Notes: generated from the sequence alone by a model not told the origin. 64,000 bases of DNA from Uliginosibacterium sp. 31-16 (GCF_030730865.1 NZ_JAVALZ010000003.1:186001-250000); one strand, 5' to 3'. Counted from the stretch's first letter, positions 18,655 to 28,134 are shown. Numbers and translations: made by a program.

Positions 18655-21012
18655 TCAGAAACCCTTGACCATGAAGCGTGCGCTGGCGTAGTGCCCTTGG
18701 GCGTCCATGACGGTGATCATGTGTTCGCCGTTGTCACGCAGTTCGATGCGCTGGCCCTGATCTGCAGGAGCGCTACGCAGCAATTTGCCATTGAGCAGCC
18801 AGTACAGGCTGCCGCTGCCGCCTGCTGCGCGCACATCCAGTTGCGCCACGGTCTTGCCAGGTGCAGGGCGGATCTGTGCGCCGACTGCGATGCCTTGCAG
18901 CTTGATGCTGCCAGTAGTGCTTTCTTCGTGCTGACAGCCGGGGCGCCAGGCGGGGGCACTGCGGGCCCGCTCGTCAGCACTCAGCCAGGGTTCCAGATAG
19001 GTGGGCCAGCGGGCGATCGCATGCTGCTCTGCATGTGGTGTACAGGTCGGAGTGGTGCGCAGGCCGCTGACGGGATCAAGCCAGATCGTGTCGTGCAGGC
19101 TGCGTTCGCTGGCGCGATCCGGCAGGGTGGGCGGAATGGCGCCGTTGAGTGCCCAGGCGCTGCGTTTTTGAGCGCATAGTCCGGCAGGGGTGGTCTCGAC
19201 GGAGGTGCCCAGCGGCCAGCAGATCTGGGCGCTGGTGACGCTAGCGGGGCGGGTCCGGACCGGTGGATTGCCCGCGGGCAAGGCGGCCACGATGTCGTGA
19301 AGCAGTGGTGCAGCAATGTTGGCGCCGAAGAAGCCGGGGTTCGGCGTGCCATCGGGGCGGCCGATCCATACGCCGACGGTGTAATTGCCCGCCACGCCGA
19401 CCGCCCAGGCGTCGCGGAAACCGAAGCTGGTACCGGTTTTCCAGGCGATGCGGCGGCCTCCGTCTTCAATGAAGGGACGGTCCGGATGCCCGCCACTTTC
19501 CAGAATGTCGCGCACGATCCAGGCCGCGCCCTCGCTCATCATGCGACTCTCGACCTTGGGGGCGGCCGGGTTCAGTCGTGGCACGCCGCTCATGCCCTTG
19601 GCGGCGAGACTGCGATAGGCACCGACCAGCTCTTCCAGTGTGGTGCCGGCGCCGCCAAGAATGATCGAAAGATTCGGCTCGCCACCTGCCGGCAGGCGCA
19701 GGCGCAGGCCGCCGCTGCGCAGGTGGGTGGCAAAGCGATGGGGGCCGAGGCGGTCGAGCAGATCCACCGCCGGCACGTTCAGCGAGCGCTGCAGGGCTTC
19801 GGAGACACTGACCGGGCCGGAAAAATTCGCCTGGAAGTTGCCCGGCTCATAACCGGCAAAGGATTGTGGTGCGTCGGCGAGCAGGCTCTCTGAATGGATC
19901 AGGCCTTCATCCAGCGCCAGGGCATACAGGAAGGGTTTGAGCGTGGAGCCGGGAGAGCGCACGCCGCGCACCATGTCGACATGGTTGAAGCGTTTGCCGT
20001 CGCGAAAGTCTGCCGAGCCGGCGTAGGCCCGGATGGCAAGGCTGTCGCTTTCCATCACCATCACCGCCATCGAGACTTTCGGGGGCAGTTGCTCGATGCG
20101 ATCAAGCAGCATGCGCTCGACCGTGCTCTGGATTTCAGGGCGCAGCGTGGAGCGCACTACCGCAGGTTTGCCATGGCTGTCTGACTGACGCACCTGCTGG
20201 CGCAGGCGCTCGGCGGCCAGCGGGGCCAGCAGTTGGGCCCGCAACGGGTTGGCACCGACGGGCTCCATGCGTGAATCCTGCACGGCCACCGGTCCCCAGA
20301 TGCCCAGTTCGACCATGCGTAGCAGCACCTTGTCGCGCGCCAGCTGGGCGCGTGCTGCCGCGCGGTCGGGACGCAAGCGCGAGGGCGCCTGGGGCAGTAC
20401 CACCAGCAGTGCCGCTTCGGCCTGGGTCAGGTTGGCAGAGGGTTTGCCCAGATACATGCGGCTGGCCATCTCCACGCCTTCGACAATGCCGCCCATGGGC
20501 GCATGATTCAGGTAGAGGGTGAGGATTTCCTGCTTGGACAGACGGGATTCCAGTTGCAGCGCGCGCAGGATCTGACGCACTTTGCCGGGAATCGAGCGCC
20601 CGGGCGGATCAATGATGCGTGCGACCTGCATGGTCAGGGTGGAGCCGCCGGAGATGATGCGCCCGTGACGTGCCCACTGCACGGCTGCGCGCAGCAGGGC
20701 TGATGGATTGACGCCGGGGTGGCGGTAGAACCAGCGGTCTTCGTAGGCCAGCAGGGCTTGCAGATACAGGGGCGAGACCTGCTCGGGCGTGACCGGGTAG
20801 CGCCACACGCCATCGGCACTCGGCCAGCTGCGCAGTGGCGAGCCATCTTCGGCGGCAACCACCAGGCCGGGCTCGTCGCGCGGAATGGGGGGCGGGAAAC
20901 ACTGGTCCAGCAGCAACGCCAGCGTGAGCACGCAGGCCAGCCCGCCCCGTATGGGGTGGCGGCGCAGCCAGCTGCACAAGGACCGGGCGAGATGGAAAAG
21001 GCGTTGCTTCAT
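18655..21012 (-). CDS. pbpC: Penicillin-binding protein 1C
   Basis: 785 residues. Bifunctional murein synthase: an N-terminal membrane helix (about 22-38), a glycosyltransferase domain with EDRWFYRHPG (E91) and GGSTLTMQVAR, then a transpeptidase domain with SPGSTLK (nucleophile S356, K359) and KTGTS at 525-529, and the C-terminal BiPBP domain characteristic of PBP1C. PbpC genes often sit next to a yfhM alpha-2-macroglobulin gene, which is absent here. No Shine-Dalgarno sequence precedes the ATG at 21012; a 10-bp hairpin ends about 11 bases before it. Confidence 0.95.
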   Translation of the reverse strand: MKQRLFHLARSLCSWLRRHPIRGGLACVLTLALLLDQCFPPPIPRDEPGLVVAAEDGSPLRSWPSADGVWRYPVTPEQVSPLYLQALLAYEDRWFYRHPGVNPSALLRAAVQWARHGRIISGGSTLTMQVARIIDPPGRSIPGKVRQILRALQLESRLSKQEILTLYLNHAPMGGIVEGVEMASRMYLGKPSANLTQAEAALLVVLPQAPSRLRPDRAAARAQLARDKVLLRMVELGIWGPVAVQDSRMEPVGANPLRAQLLAPLAAERLRQQVRQSDSHGKPAVVRSTLRPEIQSTVERMLLDRIEQLPPKVSMAVMVMESDSLAIRAYAGSADFRDGKRFNHVDMVRGVRSPGSTLKPFLYALALDEGLIHSESLLADAPQSFAGYEPGNFQANFSGPVSVSEALQRSLNVPAVDLLDRLGPHRFATHLRSGGLRLRLPAGGEPNLSIILGGAGTTLEELVGAYRSLAAKGMSGVPRLNPAAPKVESRMMSEGAAWIVRDILESGGHPDRPFIEDGGRRIAWKTGTSFGFRDAWAVGVAGNYTVGVWIGRPDGTPNPGFFGANIAAPLLHDIVAALPAGNPPVRTRPASVTSAQICWPLGTSVETTPAGLCAQKRSAWALNGAIPPTLPDRASERSLHDTIWLDPVSGLRTTPTCTPHAEQHAIARWPTYLEPWLSADERARSAPAWRPGCQHEESTTGSIKLQGIAVGAQIRPAPGKTVAQLDVRAAGGSGSLYWLLNGKLLRSAPADQGQRIELRDNGEHMITVMDAQGHYASARFMVKGF

Positions 21013-21023
21013 CTTGAAATGCA

Positions 21024-21046
21024 GAATGCCGGCTGGGCCGGCATTC
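21024..21046 (-). terminator. Hairpin between ompA-like gene and pbpC
   Basis: GAATGCCGGC and GCCGGCATTC form a perfect 10-bp stem with a 3-base loop. It follows the OmpA-like stop and directly precedes pbpC. There is no T run, so it may be a weak terminator or a translation-control hairpin. Confidence 0.5.
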
Positions 21047-21063
21047 GATGGCTGGGTTTCCGC

Positions 21064-21531
21064 TTATTGCAGCCGCAGGTCAACGCGGCGCGCTTCCTGC
21101 AGATCCTCGTTGCCTGCGATGACCTCGGGCTTGCGCAGGATGATGCGCTCTGCCGGCACACCGGCGGCGATCAGGGCGTCGCGTGCGGCTTCGGCGCGCT
21201 GCTTGGCCAGTTCGGCGTTCTGCGCCGGGTCACCGGAAGGATCGTGATAGCCGGAAATCAGCACATTCAGGTTCGCCACGACCATGGCGCGTTCCTTGAT
21301 CGTTTCGATGGCTCCGCCTGCTTCGGCGGGCAGCTCGGCGCTGTTGATCTCGAAATAGATCCGGGCCATCGCTTCGCCTTTGGGGGCGGGCGCTTCCGTA
21401 CTTGGTGCTGACGGGGTTTCAGGCAGGGTGGAATAGATTCCGATGCCGATCACGCCGAGCACACAGACCAGGATCAGGCCGCCCAGCAGCAGGCCGATTC
21501 CGCCAATACCGATTTCCTCGTCGCCTTGCAT
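21064..21531 (-). CDS. Small OmpA-domain membrane protein
   Basis: 155 residues. A short acidic N-terminus, one glycine-rich transmembrane helix (about 10-33), a proline-rich linker and an OmpA/MotB-like peptidoglycan-binding domain (about 55-155). It has ARIYFEINSAELP, ISGYHDPSGD and the typical LAKQRAEAARDALIAAGV. The domain is probably periplasmic and anchored in the inner membrane. Precedes pbpC on the same strand, which fits a cell-wall role. Confidence 0.82.
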   Translation of the reverse strand: MQGDEEIGIGGIGLLLGGLILVCVLGVIGIGIYSTLPETPSAPSTEAPAPKGEAMARIYFEINSAELPAEAGGAIETIKERAMVVANLNVLISGYHDPSGDPAQNAELAKQRAEAARDALIAAGVPAERIILRKPEVIAGNEDLQEARRVDLRLQ

Positions 21532-21929
21532 GAAATTCCTTTCCTGATCCGTTTTCGGGCAGTGCGCAAGGATACGCGCTTGTCACGCGGTGCGCACGTT
21601 TTCAGGCCGACGTGGTTATCTGCGGGCTGAGCAATGGCGGTGTGGATTTCACCGGTGTCCGGCAACGGTTTTTCGCCCAGGCCGTGACTCCTCACCAGGA
21701 GGTCTGCAGCCACCGCCTGTCGGATCGGACGTGGCACTGGCGGGAGCCACGACCGCGGCGCATTCGCGTGTATCACTCCGCCCATGAAGCACAGGCCAGT
21801 ATTCCGGCCCGGCGTCTCCGGCAGGGCCCCCGCCGGTTGATCCGGATGTGCTGCCAGGGCATGTCTTGTGTGTCGGGGAAACTGGCAAAATAGCGGCGGT
21901 CCACGTTCGGGCTGTGCAGGAAAACTGGG
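21532..21929. other. 398-bp gap without a recognised gene
   Basis: Divergent gap between the OmpA-like gene and the aspartic-protease gene. Short open frames occur on both strands (for example a 93-codon frame at 21612-21893) but none resembles a known protein or has a convincing ribosome site. No family repeat, tRNA or riboswitch was recognised. CAAAAT at about 21887 could be a -10 element for the downstream gene. Confidence 0.5.
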
Positions 21930-22589
21930 ATGGGGTTCATGCGAATGGCAAACAGGATGTTGCGTGGCGGGGTCGGTCTGGTTGTGGCGGCCTTTGCTCT
22001 TATGGCTCAGGCGGAGGACGTCTCGGTGGTCGGTCTGTTTGCCGACAAGGCGGTGCTGGTGATTGATGGTGGCGCGCCGCGTACGGTGCGGGTGGGCCAG
22101 GCCGTCGGCCGGGTCAAGCTGATCGAGGTCGGCAAGGATTCGGCAACGCTGGATATCAACGGACAGCGTGCTCGGATCGGCATCGGTGAGCCGGTCAGTG
22201 TCGGGGCCACCACGGGCGCCCAGCGCCAGGTCACGCTGGTGTCGGATGTCCGCGGGCACTTTCTTACCAATGGCACGCTCAATGGCAGCAGCGTGCAGTT
22301 CATGGTGGATACGGGGGCGACGGCGGTGGCCATGGACCGGGCTACGGCGATGCGCGCCGGGATCAACCTGAGCAAGGGCGAGGCGGGCATGGCCGGAACC
22401 GCCAATGGAGTCGTTGCGACCGTCAGGGTCAAGATTGCCAAGATCAGCATCGGCGACGTGACGCTCTATGATGTGGATGGCACTGTGGTATCGGCACCCA
22501 TGCCCCAGGTACTCCTCGGCATGAGCTTCCTGAACCGCATGGAAATGCGTCGTGACGGCAGCACCATGGTGCTGACCCAGCGTTATTGA
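21930..22589 (+). CDS. Retropepsin-like aspartic protease, secreted or membrane-anchored
   Basis: 219 residues. A hydrophobic N-terminal segment (about 11-28, ending AQAED) is a signal peptide or anchor. A small beta domain (30-90) is followed by a single retropepsin-type domain with catalytic D127 in VDTGATAVAMD and the later LLGMSFLNRMEM. This matches the bacterial clan AA family of periplasmic, dimeric aspartic proteases. AGGA at 21918 supports the ATG at 21930; ATGs at 21939 and 21945 are possible. The NUDIX gene starts 9 bp downstream. Confidence 0.85.
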   Translation: MGFMRMANRMLRGGVGLVVAAFALMAQAEDVSVVGLFADKAVLVIDGGAPRTVRVGQAVGRVKLIEVGKDSATLDINGQRARIGIGEPVSVGATTGAQRQVTLVSDVRGHFLTNGTLNGSSVQFMVDTGATAVAMDRATAMRAGINLSKGEAGMAGTANGVVATVRVKIAKISIGDVTLYDVDGTVVSAPMPQVLLGMSFLNRMEMRRDGSTMVLTQRY

Positions 22590-22598
22590 GGTGTTGTG

Positions 22599-23192
22599 AT
22601 GGATGATTCGCCGGCTGCCCTGCGGGCGCGTTTCGCGCAGCTGGCGGACTTTGCCTGGCAGAGCGACTGGCCGCTGGACTCACGCCAGGTGCCGGCGGCG
22701 GTGCTGGTGCCGCTGGTGCCCCGTCCGCAGGGCATGCAGGTGCTGCTGACCCGGCGCACCGACCACCTGCATCATCACGCCGGCCAGATCAGTTTTCCGG
22801 GCGGGCGCATGGAAGAGGAGGATGTCTCCCTGAGCGCCACCGCTCTGCGTGAAGCCTCCGAAGAAGTGGGGCTGCTGCCGGAGAGCGTCGAACTCCTTGG
22901 TGTGCTGCCGGACTTCGGCACGCCCAGCGGCTTCCGGATCACGCCTGTGCTTGGTCTGCTGCATCCTGATGTGTGCCTGCGCCCCGATCCGTTCGAGGTG
23001 GCCGAAGCCTTTGAAATCCCGCTGCAATTCCTGGCCCGGCACAGCAACTACCAGAGCCATCGCATCCGCTGGCAGGCGGGTGAGCGGCATGTATATGCCG
23101 TGCCCTACCCGGGCCGTTTCATCTGGGGGGCCACGGCGGGCATCCTGCACATGCTGGCTGCCTTTCTGGCCGATCGTCCGGGCGGCGAATAG
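22599..23192 (+). CDS. CoA pyrophosphatase-type NUDIX hydrolase
   Basis: 197 residues. The NUDIX box runs from G69 to L92 and contains REASEEVGL; the preceding HAGQISFPGGR and following PESVELLGVLPDFGTPSGF are typical of the NudL/CoAse group, which cleaves CoA and its derivatives. ATG at 22599 has TGAGGT six bases upstream; a GTG one codon earlier is possible. Follows the aspartic-protease gene closely. Confidence 0.9.
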   Translation: MDDSPAALRARFAQLADFAWQSDWPLDSRQVPAAVLVPLVPRPQGMQVLLTRRTDHLHHHAGQISFPGGRMEEEDVSLSATALREASEEVGLLPESVELLGVLPDFGTPSGFRITPVLGLLHPDVCLRPDPFEVAEAFEIPLQFLARHSNYQSHRIRWQAGERHVYAVPYPGRFIWGATAGILHMLAAFLADRPGGE

Positions 23193-23282
23193 ACCTTCCG
23201 GTCCGCGCCCGGAAGGGGGCGCTTGTGCTATCTTCCTCCCTTGCTCGGCGGCCTTTCCGCCCTTAATTTTCCGATCGTTCCG

Positions 23283-24206
23283 ATGACCCTGCTCGCGCTC
23301 ATCCTTACCCTCGTTCTTGAACAGTTCCGCCCGCTCAATGCGGCGCGCTATCTTTATCCGCCGCTGGCCGCCCTTGGCCAGTATTTCGAGGATCGCTTCA
23401 ATGACGGTCAGGCGCACCACGGCACGATTGCCTGGTGCCTGATGGTGCTGCCGCCGGTGGCGCTGGTGGCGCTGCTGTATTTCCTGCTGTATGCCCTGCA
23501 TCCGGTCGCTGCCTTGCTGTTCAACGTGGTGGTGCTCTATTGCACGATGGGATTTCGCCACAGCAGCCATTTCTTCACGCGCATCCACGCCAGCCTGCGT
23601 GCGCAGGATCTGCCGCATGCCCGCAAGCTGCTCGGCGAATGGCGCGGCCACCTGCATGAGCAGAGCAGCAGCGAGGAAGTCACCCGCCTGACGCTGGAGC
23701 AGGCTATCGTCGGCTCGCACCGCCAGGTCTTCGGCGTGATCGTGTGCTTCATCCTGTTGCCCGGCCCCTGCGGTGCCGTGCTGTACCGCATGGCGGATTA
23801 TTTCGCGCGCGAATGGGGCGCCCGCAGCGATCCGGAAGCTGGCGATTTCGGCCACTTCGCGCGGCGTGCTTTTGCCGTCATCGAATGGTTGCCGGCCCGC
23901 GTGACGGCCATGGCTTTCTCCATCGTCGGTGATTTCGAGGACGCCGCCTACTGCTGGCGCACCCAGTCTCCCGCCTGGCCGGATCGCAACGAAGGCATCT
24001 TGCTGGCTGCCGGCGCCGGTGCGCTGGGCGTGCGTCTGGGCCAGCCCATCCTGCAAAGTGGCGAACCGCTGGAGCGCCCTGAACTCGGTACTGGCGACGA
24101 GGCGGCGGTTGAATATCTGCAGAGTTTTGTCGGTCTGGTGCGGCGCACCCTCGTGCTCAATGCACTGGTTCTGCTGTTGTTGAGCCTGAGCCGGTTGGCG
24201 GCCTGA
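23283..24206 (+). CDS. CobD/CbiB (AmpE-like) family membrane protein
   Basis: 307 residues from the ATG at 23283. Several membrane helices, starting LLALILTLVLEQFRPL, with the family segments HSSHFFTRIHASLRAQDLPH and ARKLLGEWRG. Annotation as cobalamin-pathway CobD/CbiB is by family only. No cobalamin gene or riboswitch is nearby, and the length and motifs also fit AmpE-like proteins, so a role in vitamin B12 synthesis should not be assumed. A good terminator follows. Confidence 0.8.
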   Translation: MTLLALILTLVLEQFRPLNAARYLYPPLAALGQYFEDRFNDGQAHHGTIAWCLMVLPPVALVALLYFLLYALHPVAALLFNVVVLYCTMGFRHSSHFFTRIHASLRAQDLPHARKLLGEWRGHLHEQSSSEEVTRLTLEQAIVGSHRQVFGVIVCFILLPGPCGAVLYRMADYFAREWGARSDPEAGDFGHFARRAFAVIEWLPARVTAMAFSIVGDFEDAAYCWRTQSPAWPDRNEGILLAAGAGALGVRLGQPILQSGEPLERPELGTGDEAAVEYLQSFVGLVRRTLVLNALVLLLLSLSRLAA

Positions 24207-24220
24207 GCGCTGCAGGCCCG

Positions 24221-24266
24221 GATGAAAAAGCCCCTGCCGGGTTAGATCGGCCGGGGCTTTTTTTCA
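24221..24266 (+). terminator. Rho-independent terminator after the CobD/CbiB-like gene
   Basis: AAAAAGCCCC...GGGGCTTTTTTT with GC-rich inner pairs and a seven-T run; A-rich left arm makes it potentially bidirectional. Confidence 0.9.
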
Positions 24267-24351
24267 TGGTCGGGCTGGATAGCCGCACCCAGTCTTCGTT
24301 TTAAGACGGTGAGGCTGAAGACCCGCATCCATGCTTGATGTAGAGCATGGC

Positions 24352-24387
24352 AGCCTGAAGAACCTTGCTGCAGGCGGCTCTGCAGGC
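24352..24387. repeat. REP/BIME-like intergenic repeat, copy 5 (half element)
   Basis: GCCTGAAGAACC...GCGGCTCTGCAGGC hairpin just beyond the 3' end of miaA, preceded by a decayed half at about 24313. Confidence 0.6.
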
Positions 24388-24397
24388 ATTGCCGGAT

Positions 24398-25351
24398 TCA
24401 TTCGCCAAGCCAGACCTTTGCGGCGTCTTCAATCTGCCGCACATGCTGCGGATCCAGACAATCGAATTCCTGCAACCCTGACCAGCTCTCGCGGAACTGG
24501 CGCAACCAGGTCAGCTGACGCTTGGCGAGCTGGCGGGTGGCGGCAATCCCCTTGAAGTGCAAGCCGGCCGCGTCGATGTCACCATCGAGGTACTCCCACA
24601 TCTGGCGGTAACCCACGCAACGCATCGAAGTCATGTCGAGGTCGAGCCGATACTGCGTGCGCAGGTGGCGCACTTCATCTTCGAAGCCGGCCGCGAGCAT
24701 CGCGTCGAAACGCTGAGCGATGCGCGCGTGCAGCACGCTGCGGTCTGATGGGGCGAGCGCCAGCAGCAGGTAATCGACTGCCGGGCCAGCCTCTTCCTTG
24801 CGGGCGTAGCTCTCGGCGAGCGGCCGGCCGGTGACGCGCACGATTTCCAGTGCGCGCTGGATGCGCTGGGCATCATTGGGATTCAGGCGCGCCGCCGCAT
24901 CGGCATCCAGACGGGCGAGTTCCGCATGCAGCGCCGGCCAGCCCTGTGTTGCCGCCTGTGCCTCGATTCCGGCGCGCAAGCTTGCGTCGGCCTGCGGCAG
25001 ATCCGACAGCCCTTCGAGTAGCGCCTTGAAGTACAGCATGGTGCCGCCGGCCAGCAGCGGAATCCTGCCACGGGCGCTGATTTCGCCGATCAGGCGCAGC
25101 GCATCGGCGCGAAAGCGTGCAGCGGAATAAGCCTCTTCCGGACTGATGATGTCGATGAGATGATGCGGGCAGGCGGATAATTCGGCCGGGGACGGTTTGG
25201 CCGTGCCGATGTCCATGTCGCGGTAGACCAGTGCCGAATCCACGCTGATGATCTCGACGGGCAGCGCTCGGGCCAGATGCAGGGCCGCCGCAGTCTTGCC
25301 GCTGGCAGTGGGGCCCATCAGGAGAATGGCGCGCAATCTTGAATCAGTCAT
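24398..25351 (-). CDS. miaA: tRNA dimethylallyltransferase
   Basis: 317 residues. Transfers an isopentenyl group to A37 of tRNAs that read UNN codons. P-loop GPTASGKT at 13-20, then [18 protein letters not shown], the [20 protein letters not shown] segment and the C-terminal [12 protein letters not shown]. The start is the ATG at 25351; upstream in-frame codons run into the divergent gene. Only 14 bp separate it from that gene's start, so promoters must lie inside coding DNA. Confidence 0.96.
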   Translation of the reverse strand: MTDSRLRAILLMGPTASGKTAAALHLARALPVEIISVDSALVYRDMDIGTAKPSPAELSACPHHLIDIISPEEAYSAARFRADALRLIGEISARGRIPLLAGGTMLYFKALLEGLSDLPQADASLRAGIEAQAATQGWPALHAELARLDADAAARLNPNDAQRIQRALEIVRVTGRPLAESYARKEEAGPAVDYLLLALAPSDRSVLHARIAQRFDAMLAAGFEDEVRHLRTQYRLDLDMTSMRCVGYRQMWEYLDGDIDAAGLHFKGIAATRQLAKRQLTWLRQFRESWSGLQEFDCLDPQHVRQIEDAAKVWLGE

Positions 25352-25365
25352 GTGATTGAAAAACC

Positions 25366-26277
25366 ATGCAGATGAATCCAGGCAGGATGTTCTTGCTCGT
25401 GTTGCGTTGGGTGCTGGCCGCCTGTTGTGCTCTGGCTGCCGGCCTGGCGCTGGCCGCCGGACCGAAATTGCCACTGTGGGAGGCCAGCAAGCCGGACGGG
25501 GCCACAGTGTATCTGTTCGGCTCGATCCACGTCTGTAATGCAGGCTGTTTTCCCTTGCCGGAGAAGGTGCTGCGCCGGCTTGAAGCCAGTCAGGTGCTGG
25601 TGGTGGAACTTGATCCGAAGCGGCCGGAGGCGCAGGGCAAACTGCTGGCGGCGGCCATGCTGCCGGCAGGGCAGCGCCTGGGGGATCTCCTCTCCGCAGC
25701 CGACTGGCAGGCGCTGGTGGGGGCGGCACGCGAGCTGGGCCTGCCCGCCGAAGCACTTGCTCCGCTGCAGCCCTGGATGGCCGGCATGCTGCTCAGTGTT
25801 GCCAGTGCCCAGCAGGCAGGCTACGAAATCGCACAGGGCGTGGATATGGCACTGATGCAGCGGGCCGCACAACAGGGAATGACGCTGGAAGAACTCGAGA
25901 GCATCGAAGAGCAGATTGCCGCGCTGGGTGCCGGCAGCCTCCGTGAGCAGCAGCAGGCCTTGCGCCTGACCGTGGATCTGGTGCGTGGCGGGCGCGCGTC
26001 CAGCTATCTGGCGGCGATGATCAGCGCTTGGCGCAGTGGTAACGCTGCACAGGTCAATCGCCTGCTGAACGAGGGCCTGCCCAAGGGATCGACCCAGACG
26101 CGGGCGCTGATCGACGAGCGTAATGTCGTCATGAGCCAGCGCATCGTGCGCAGCATGCAGGATGGCCGCAGCCGTTTTGTGGTGGTGGGTATGGCCCATC
26201 TGGTTGGCCCGCAGGGCGTGCCTGCCTTGCTCGGCAGACAGGGCTATCGGGTTCGCCAGCTTGGCGTGGAAGAGTGA
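25366..26277 (+). CDS. TraB/GumN family protein
   Basis: 303 residues with a signal peptide (hydrophobic stretch ending ALAAGPKL). Family motifs: [19 protein letters not shown] near the N-terminus, LVVELDP, and [19 protein letters not shown] near the C-terminus. TraB/GumN proteins are predicted metalloproteases of the Tiki type, but their bacterial role is unclear. Starts at 25366, 25372 and 25387 are in frame; CAGGCAGG precedes the last. Confidence 0.85.
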   Translation: MQMNPGRMFLLVLRWVLAACCALAAGLALAAGPKLPLWEASKPDGATVYLFGSIHVCNAGCFPLPEKVLRRLEASQVLVVELDPKRPEAQGKLLAAAMLPAGQRLGDLLSAADWQALVGAARELGLPAEALAPLQPWMAGMLLSVASAQQAGYEIAQGVDMALMQRAAQQGMTLEELESIEEQIAALGAGSLREQQQALRLTVDLVRGGRASSYLAAMISAWRSGNAAQVNRLLNEGLPKGSTQTRALIDERNVVMSQRIVRSMQDGRSRFVVVGMAHLVGPQGVPALLGRQGYRVRQLGVEE

Positions 26278-26443
26278 GCCTGAAAGGCCCGGTTCATATC
26301 GGGAAATCACGCCCATATTGAGACAGGCCCGGCACGAACGGGTTTTTGTCGGTTCTTCAGGAGAGCGCGGACCCTGCCGGGGTCATTTGCCCTGAGCCTG
26401 CAGGGAATGCCGCTTCGCGGAGTGTCCGCCGGGTTTCCTGGAT

Positions 26444-26471
26444 GAAAAAAAGCCCCATCCGCAGATGGGGC
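26444..26471 (-). terminator. Rho-independent terminator after DUF805 gene
   Basis: GCCCCATC and GATGGGGC form an 8-bp stem with a 4-base loop; seven T follow on the minus strand. Confidence 0.9.
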
Positions 26472-26493
26472 CCTGATGCAGAGGAGTTGAACC

Positions 26494-26847
26494 TCAGGCG
26501 GCCTCGGCCTTGGGATCCGGACCATACTGGTTGTCGCCCTTTTCACCTTCTGTTACGAGGAACACGAGCAGGACGATTGCACCGATCAGCGGAAGGAAGC
26601 TGATCAGCAGCCACCAGCCACTGCGGTTGGTGTCGTGCAGACGACGGATCGCCACGCCAAGTGAAGGAAGAAGGAGTGCCAGGCTGTAGATGAGCGCAAG
26701 AACCATGGTTCCAACCACTGCATCGATGACTGCGAGCACCACGTAACCAATGATGTAGAACAAGGTGAACATCCAGTATTCCTGGCGGCGTGCGCGGCCA
26801 CTGAAGGTTGCGTACTTGTTCTTCACAACATCGAGAAACCAATTCAT
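26494..26847 (-). CDS. DUF805 membrane protein
   Basis: 117 residues with three hydrophobic segments. The DUF805 signature is clear: FSGRARRQEYWMFTLF, then GVAIRRLHDTNRSGWWLLIS and a short polar tail ending YGPDPKAEAA. Function of the family is unknown; it is an inner-membrane protein. Monocistronic, with its own terminator. Confidence 0.92.
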   Translation of the reverse strand: MNWFLDVVKNKYATFSGRARRQEYWMFTLFYIIGYVVLAVIDAVVGTMVLALIYSLALLLPSLGVAIRRLHDTNRSGWWLLISFLPLIGAIVLLVFLVTEGEKGDNQYGPDPKAEAA

Positions 26848-26950
26848 TTTTCGCTCCCTGAAAGTTTGAGTTGTACTGCGCTGAAACCTGCTATCCCGGA
26901 TAGCCGGATCGTTTTCATGCCGGCCATGCCTGTCATGCAGAACGCATCAT

Positions 26951-26977
26951 AACAAAGCCCCGCACATGGCGGGGCTT
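26951..26977 (-). terminator. Terminator after TRAP binding-protein gene
   Basis: AAGCCCCGC and GCGGGGCTT form a 9-bp stem with a 5-base loop, followed on the minus strand by TTGTTA. Confidence 0.85.
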
Positions 26978-27000
26978 CGTGGGCGCGCTACCGCTGCCGT

Positions 27001-28110
27001 CTAGCGGCGCGTGGTGGTCTGCGAATAGATGAAGCTGTCGTAGGCACGCTCGGCGACCTTGAACCACAGATTCTGGTCGTCGCGGAATTTCTTCCACTGA
27101 GCGTAGACCTTCTTGAACTTCGGATACTTGGCGGCGAATTCGTCGTAGAGCTGGAAGGTTGCCGCCTGTGCGGCGACCATCACTTCCTTCGGGAATTCGC
27201 GCAGCTGCGTGCCGCCGGCTACCAGACGACGCAGGGCTGCAACGTTCTTCACGTCGTAGTCGGCCTGCATCTGGGCGTGAGCAAAGGCACAGGCGTCTTC
27301 CAGCATCTGCTGGTATTCCTTGGGTAGCTCGCCCCATTTCTTCAGGTTGATGTAGACGGAGAGCTGCGGGCCGGCTTCCCAGAAACCCGGGTAGTAGTAG
27401 TACTTGGCCACACGGTTGAAGCCGAATTTCTCGTCATCATACGGACCCACCCACTCGACGGCGTCGATAGTGCCTTTTTCGAGTGCCGGGTAGATGTCGG
27501 CCGGGCCCATCTGCTGGCCGACCACACCGAGTTTGCCCATGACCTGACCCGCGATGCCGGCGATGCGCATCTTCAGGCCCTTCATGTCACTGATATTCTT
27601 GATCTCCTTGCGGAACCAGCCGCCCATCTGCACGCCGGTGTTGCCGCAGGGGATGTTGTGGATGTTGTAATCCTTGAACAGATCGCGCATCAGATCCAGA
27701 CCGCCACCAGACCACATCCAGGCTGATTGCTGACGGCTGTTCAGGCCGAAGGGCACGGCACAGTCGAAGGCGAATGTCGGATCCTTGCCCACGTAGTAGT
27801 AGCTGGCAGACTGACCCATCTCGACGGTGCCGTCCTTGACTGCATCCAGCACGGCCGCGCTGGGCACGATCTCGCCGGCGGCGAAAAGCTGGATCTCGAA
27901 CTTGCCGCCCGAAGCGGCTTTCACGTGGGCGGCCACTGTTTCGATGGCATGAAAGAGGGTGTCCAGACTCTTCGGGAAGCTTGAGGCCAAACGCCATTTG
28001 ATCGTTGGCAGCGCAGCGGTCTGCGCCAGGGCCGGCGTGGCCGCAACGCTGGCGGCGGCTCCGGCGGCCAGACCGACACTGGCTTGTTTCAGGAATGAAC
28101 GACGTTGCAC
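27001..28110 (-). CDS. TRAP transporter substrate-binding protein, Tat-exported, TakP-like
   Basis: 369 residues from a GTG with GAGGGGGAG eight bases upstream. The N-terminus RRSFLKQASVGLAAGAAASV ends in ALAQ and is a twin-arginine signal. The mature part starts IKWRLASSFPKSLDTLF and contains SDMKGLKMRIAGIAGQVMGK, and EKGTIDAVEWVGPYDD, as in DctP proteins of the alpha-keto-acid (TakP) type. No DctQ or DctM gene is in the window, so it is an orphan binding protein. Substrate is inferred only from family resemblance. Confidence 0.92.
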   Translation of the reverse strand: MQRRSFLKQASVGLAAGAAASVAATPALAQTAALPTIKWRLASSFPKSLDTLFHAIETVAAHVKAASGGKFEIQLFAAGEIVPSAAVLDAVKDGTVEMGQSASYYYVGKDPTFAFDCAVPFGLNSRQQSAWMWSGGGLDLMRDLFKDYNIHNIPCGNTGVQMGGWFRKEIKNISDMKGLKMRIAGIAGQVMGKLGVVGQQMGPADIYPALEKGTIDAVEWVGPYDDEKFGFNRVAKYYYYPGFWEAGPQLSVYINLKKWGELPKEYQQMLEDACAFAHAQMQADYDVKNVAALRRLVAGGTQLREFPKEVMVAAQAATFQLYDEFAAKYPKFKKVYAQWKKFRDDQNLWFKVAERAYDSFIYSQTTTRR

Positions 28111-28134
28111 TTTGTCTCCCCCTCGTGAATGAAC

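Noticed and set aside
21612-21893. A 93-codon plus-strand frame in the gap before the aspartic-protease gene
   Set aside because: No ribosome site, arginine-rich random composition and no resemblance to a known protein.
23283-24206. Cobalamin biosynthesis locus suggested by the CobD/CbiB family name
   Set aside because: No other cobalamin gene and no B12 riboswitch-like structure is present; the protein is equally AmpE-like.
26340-26400. A twelfth copy of the REP-like repeat before the DUF805 terminator
   Set aside because: Only short words (GTTCTTCAGG, GAGCGCGGACC, GCCTGCAGGG) match and they do not form the paired units of the family.
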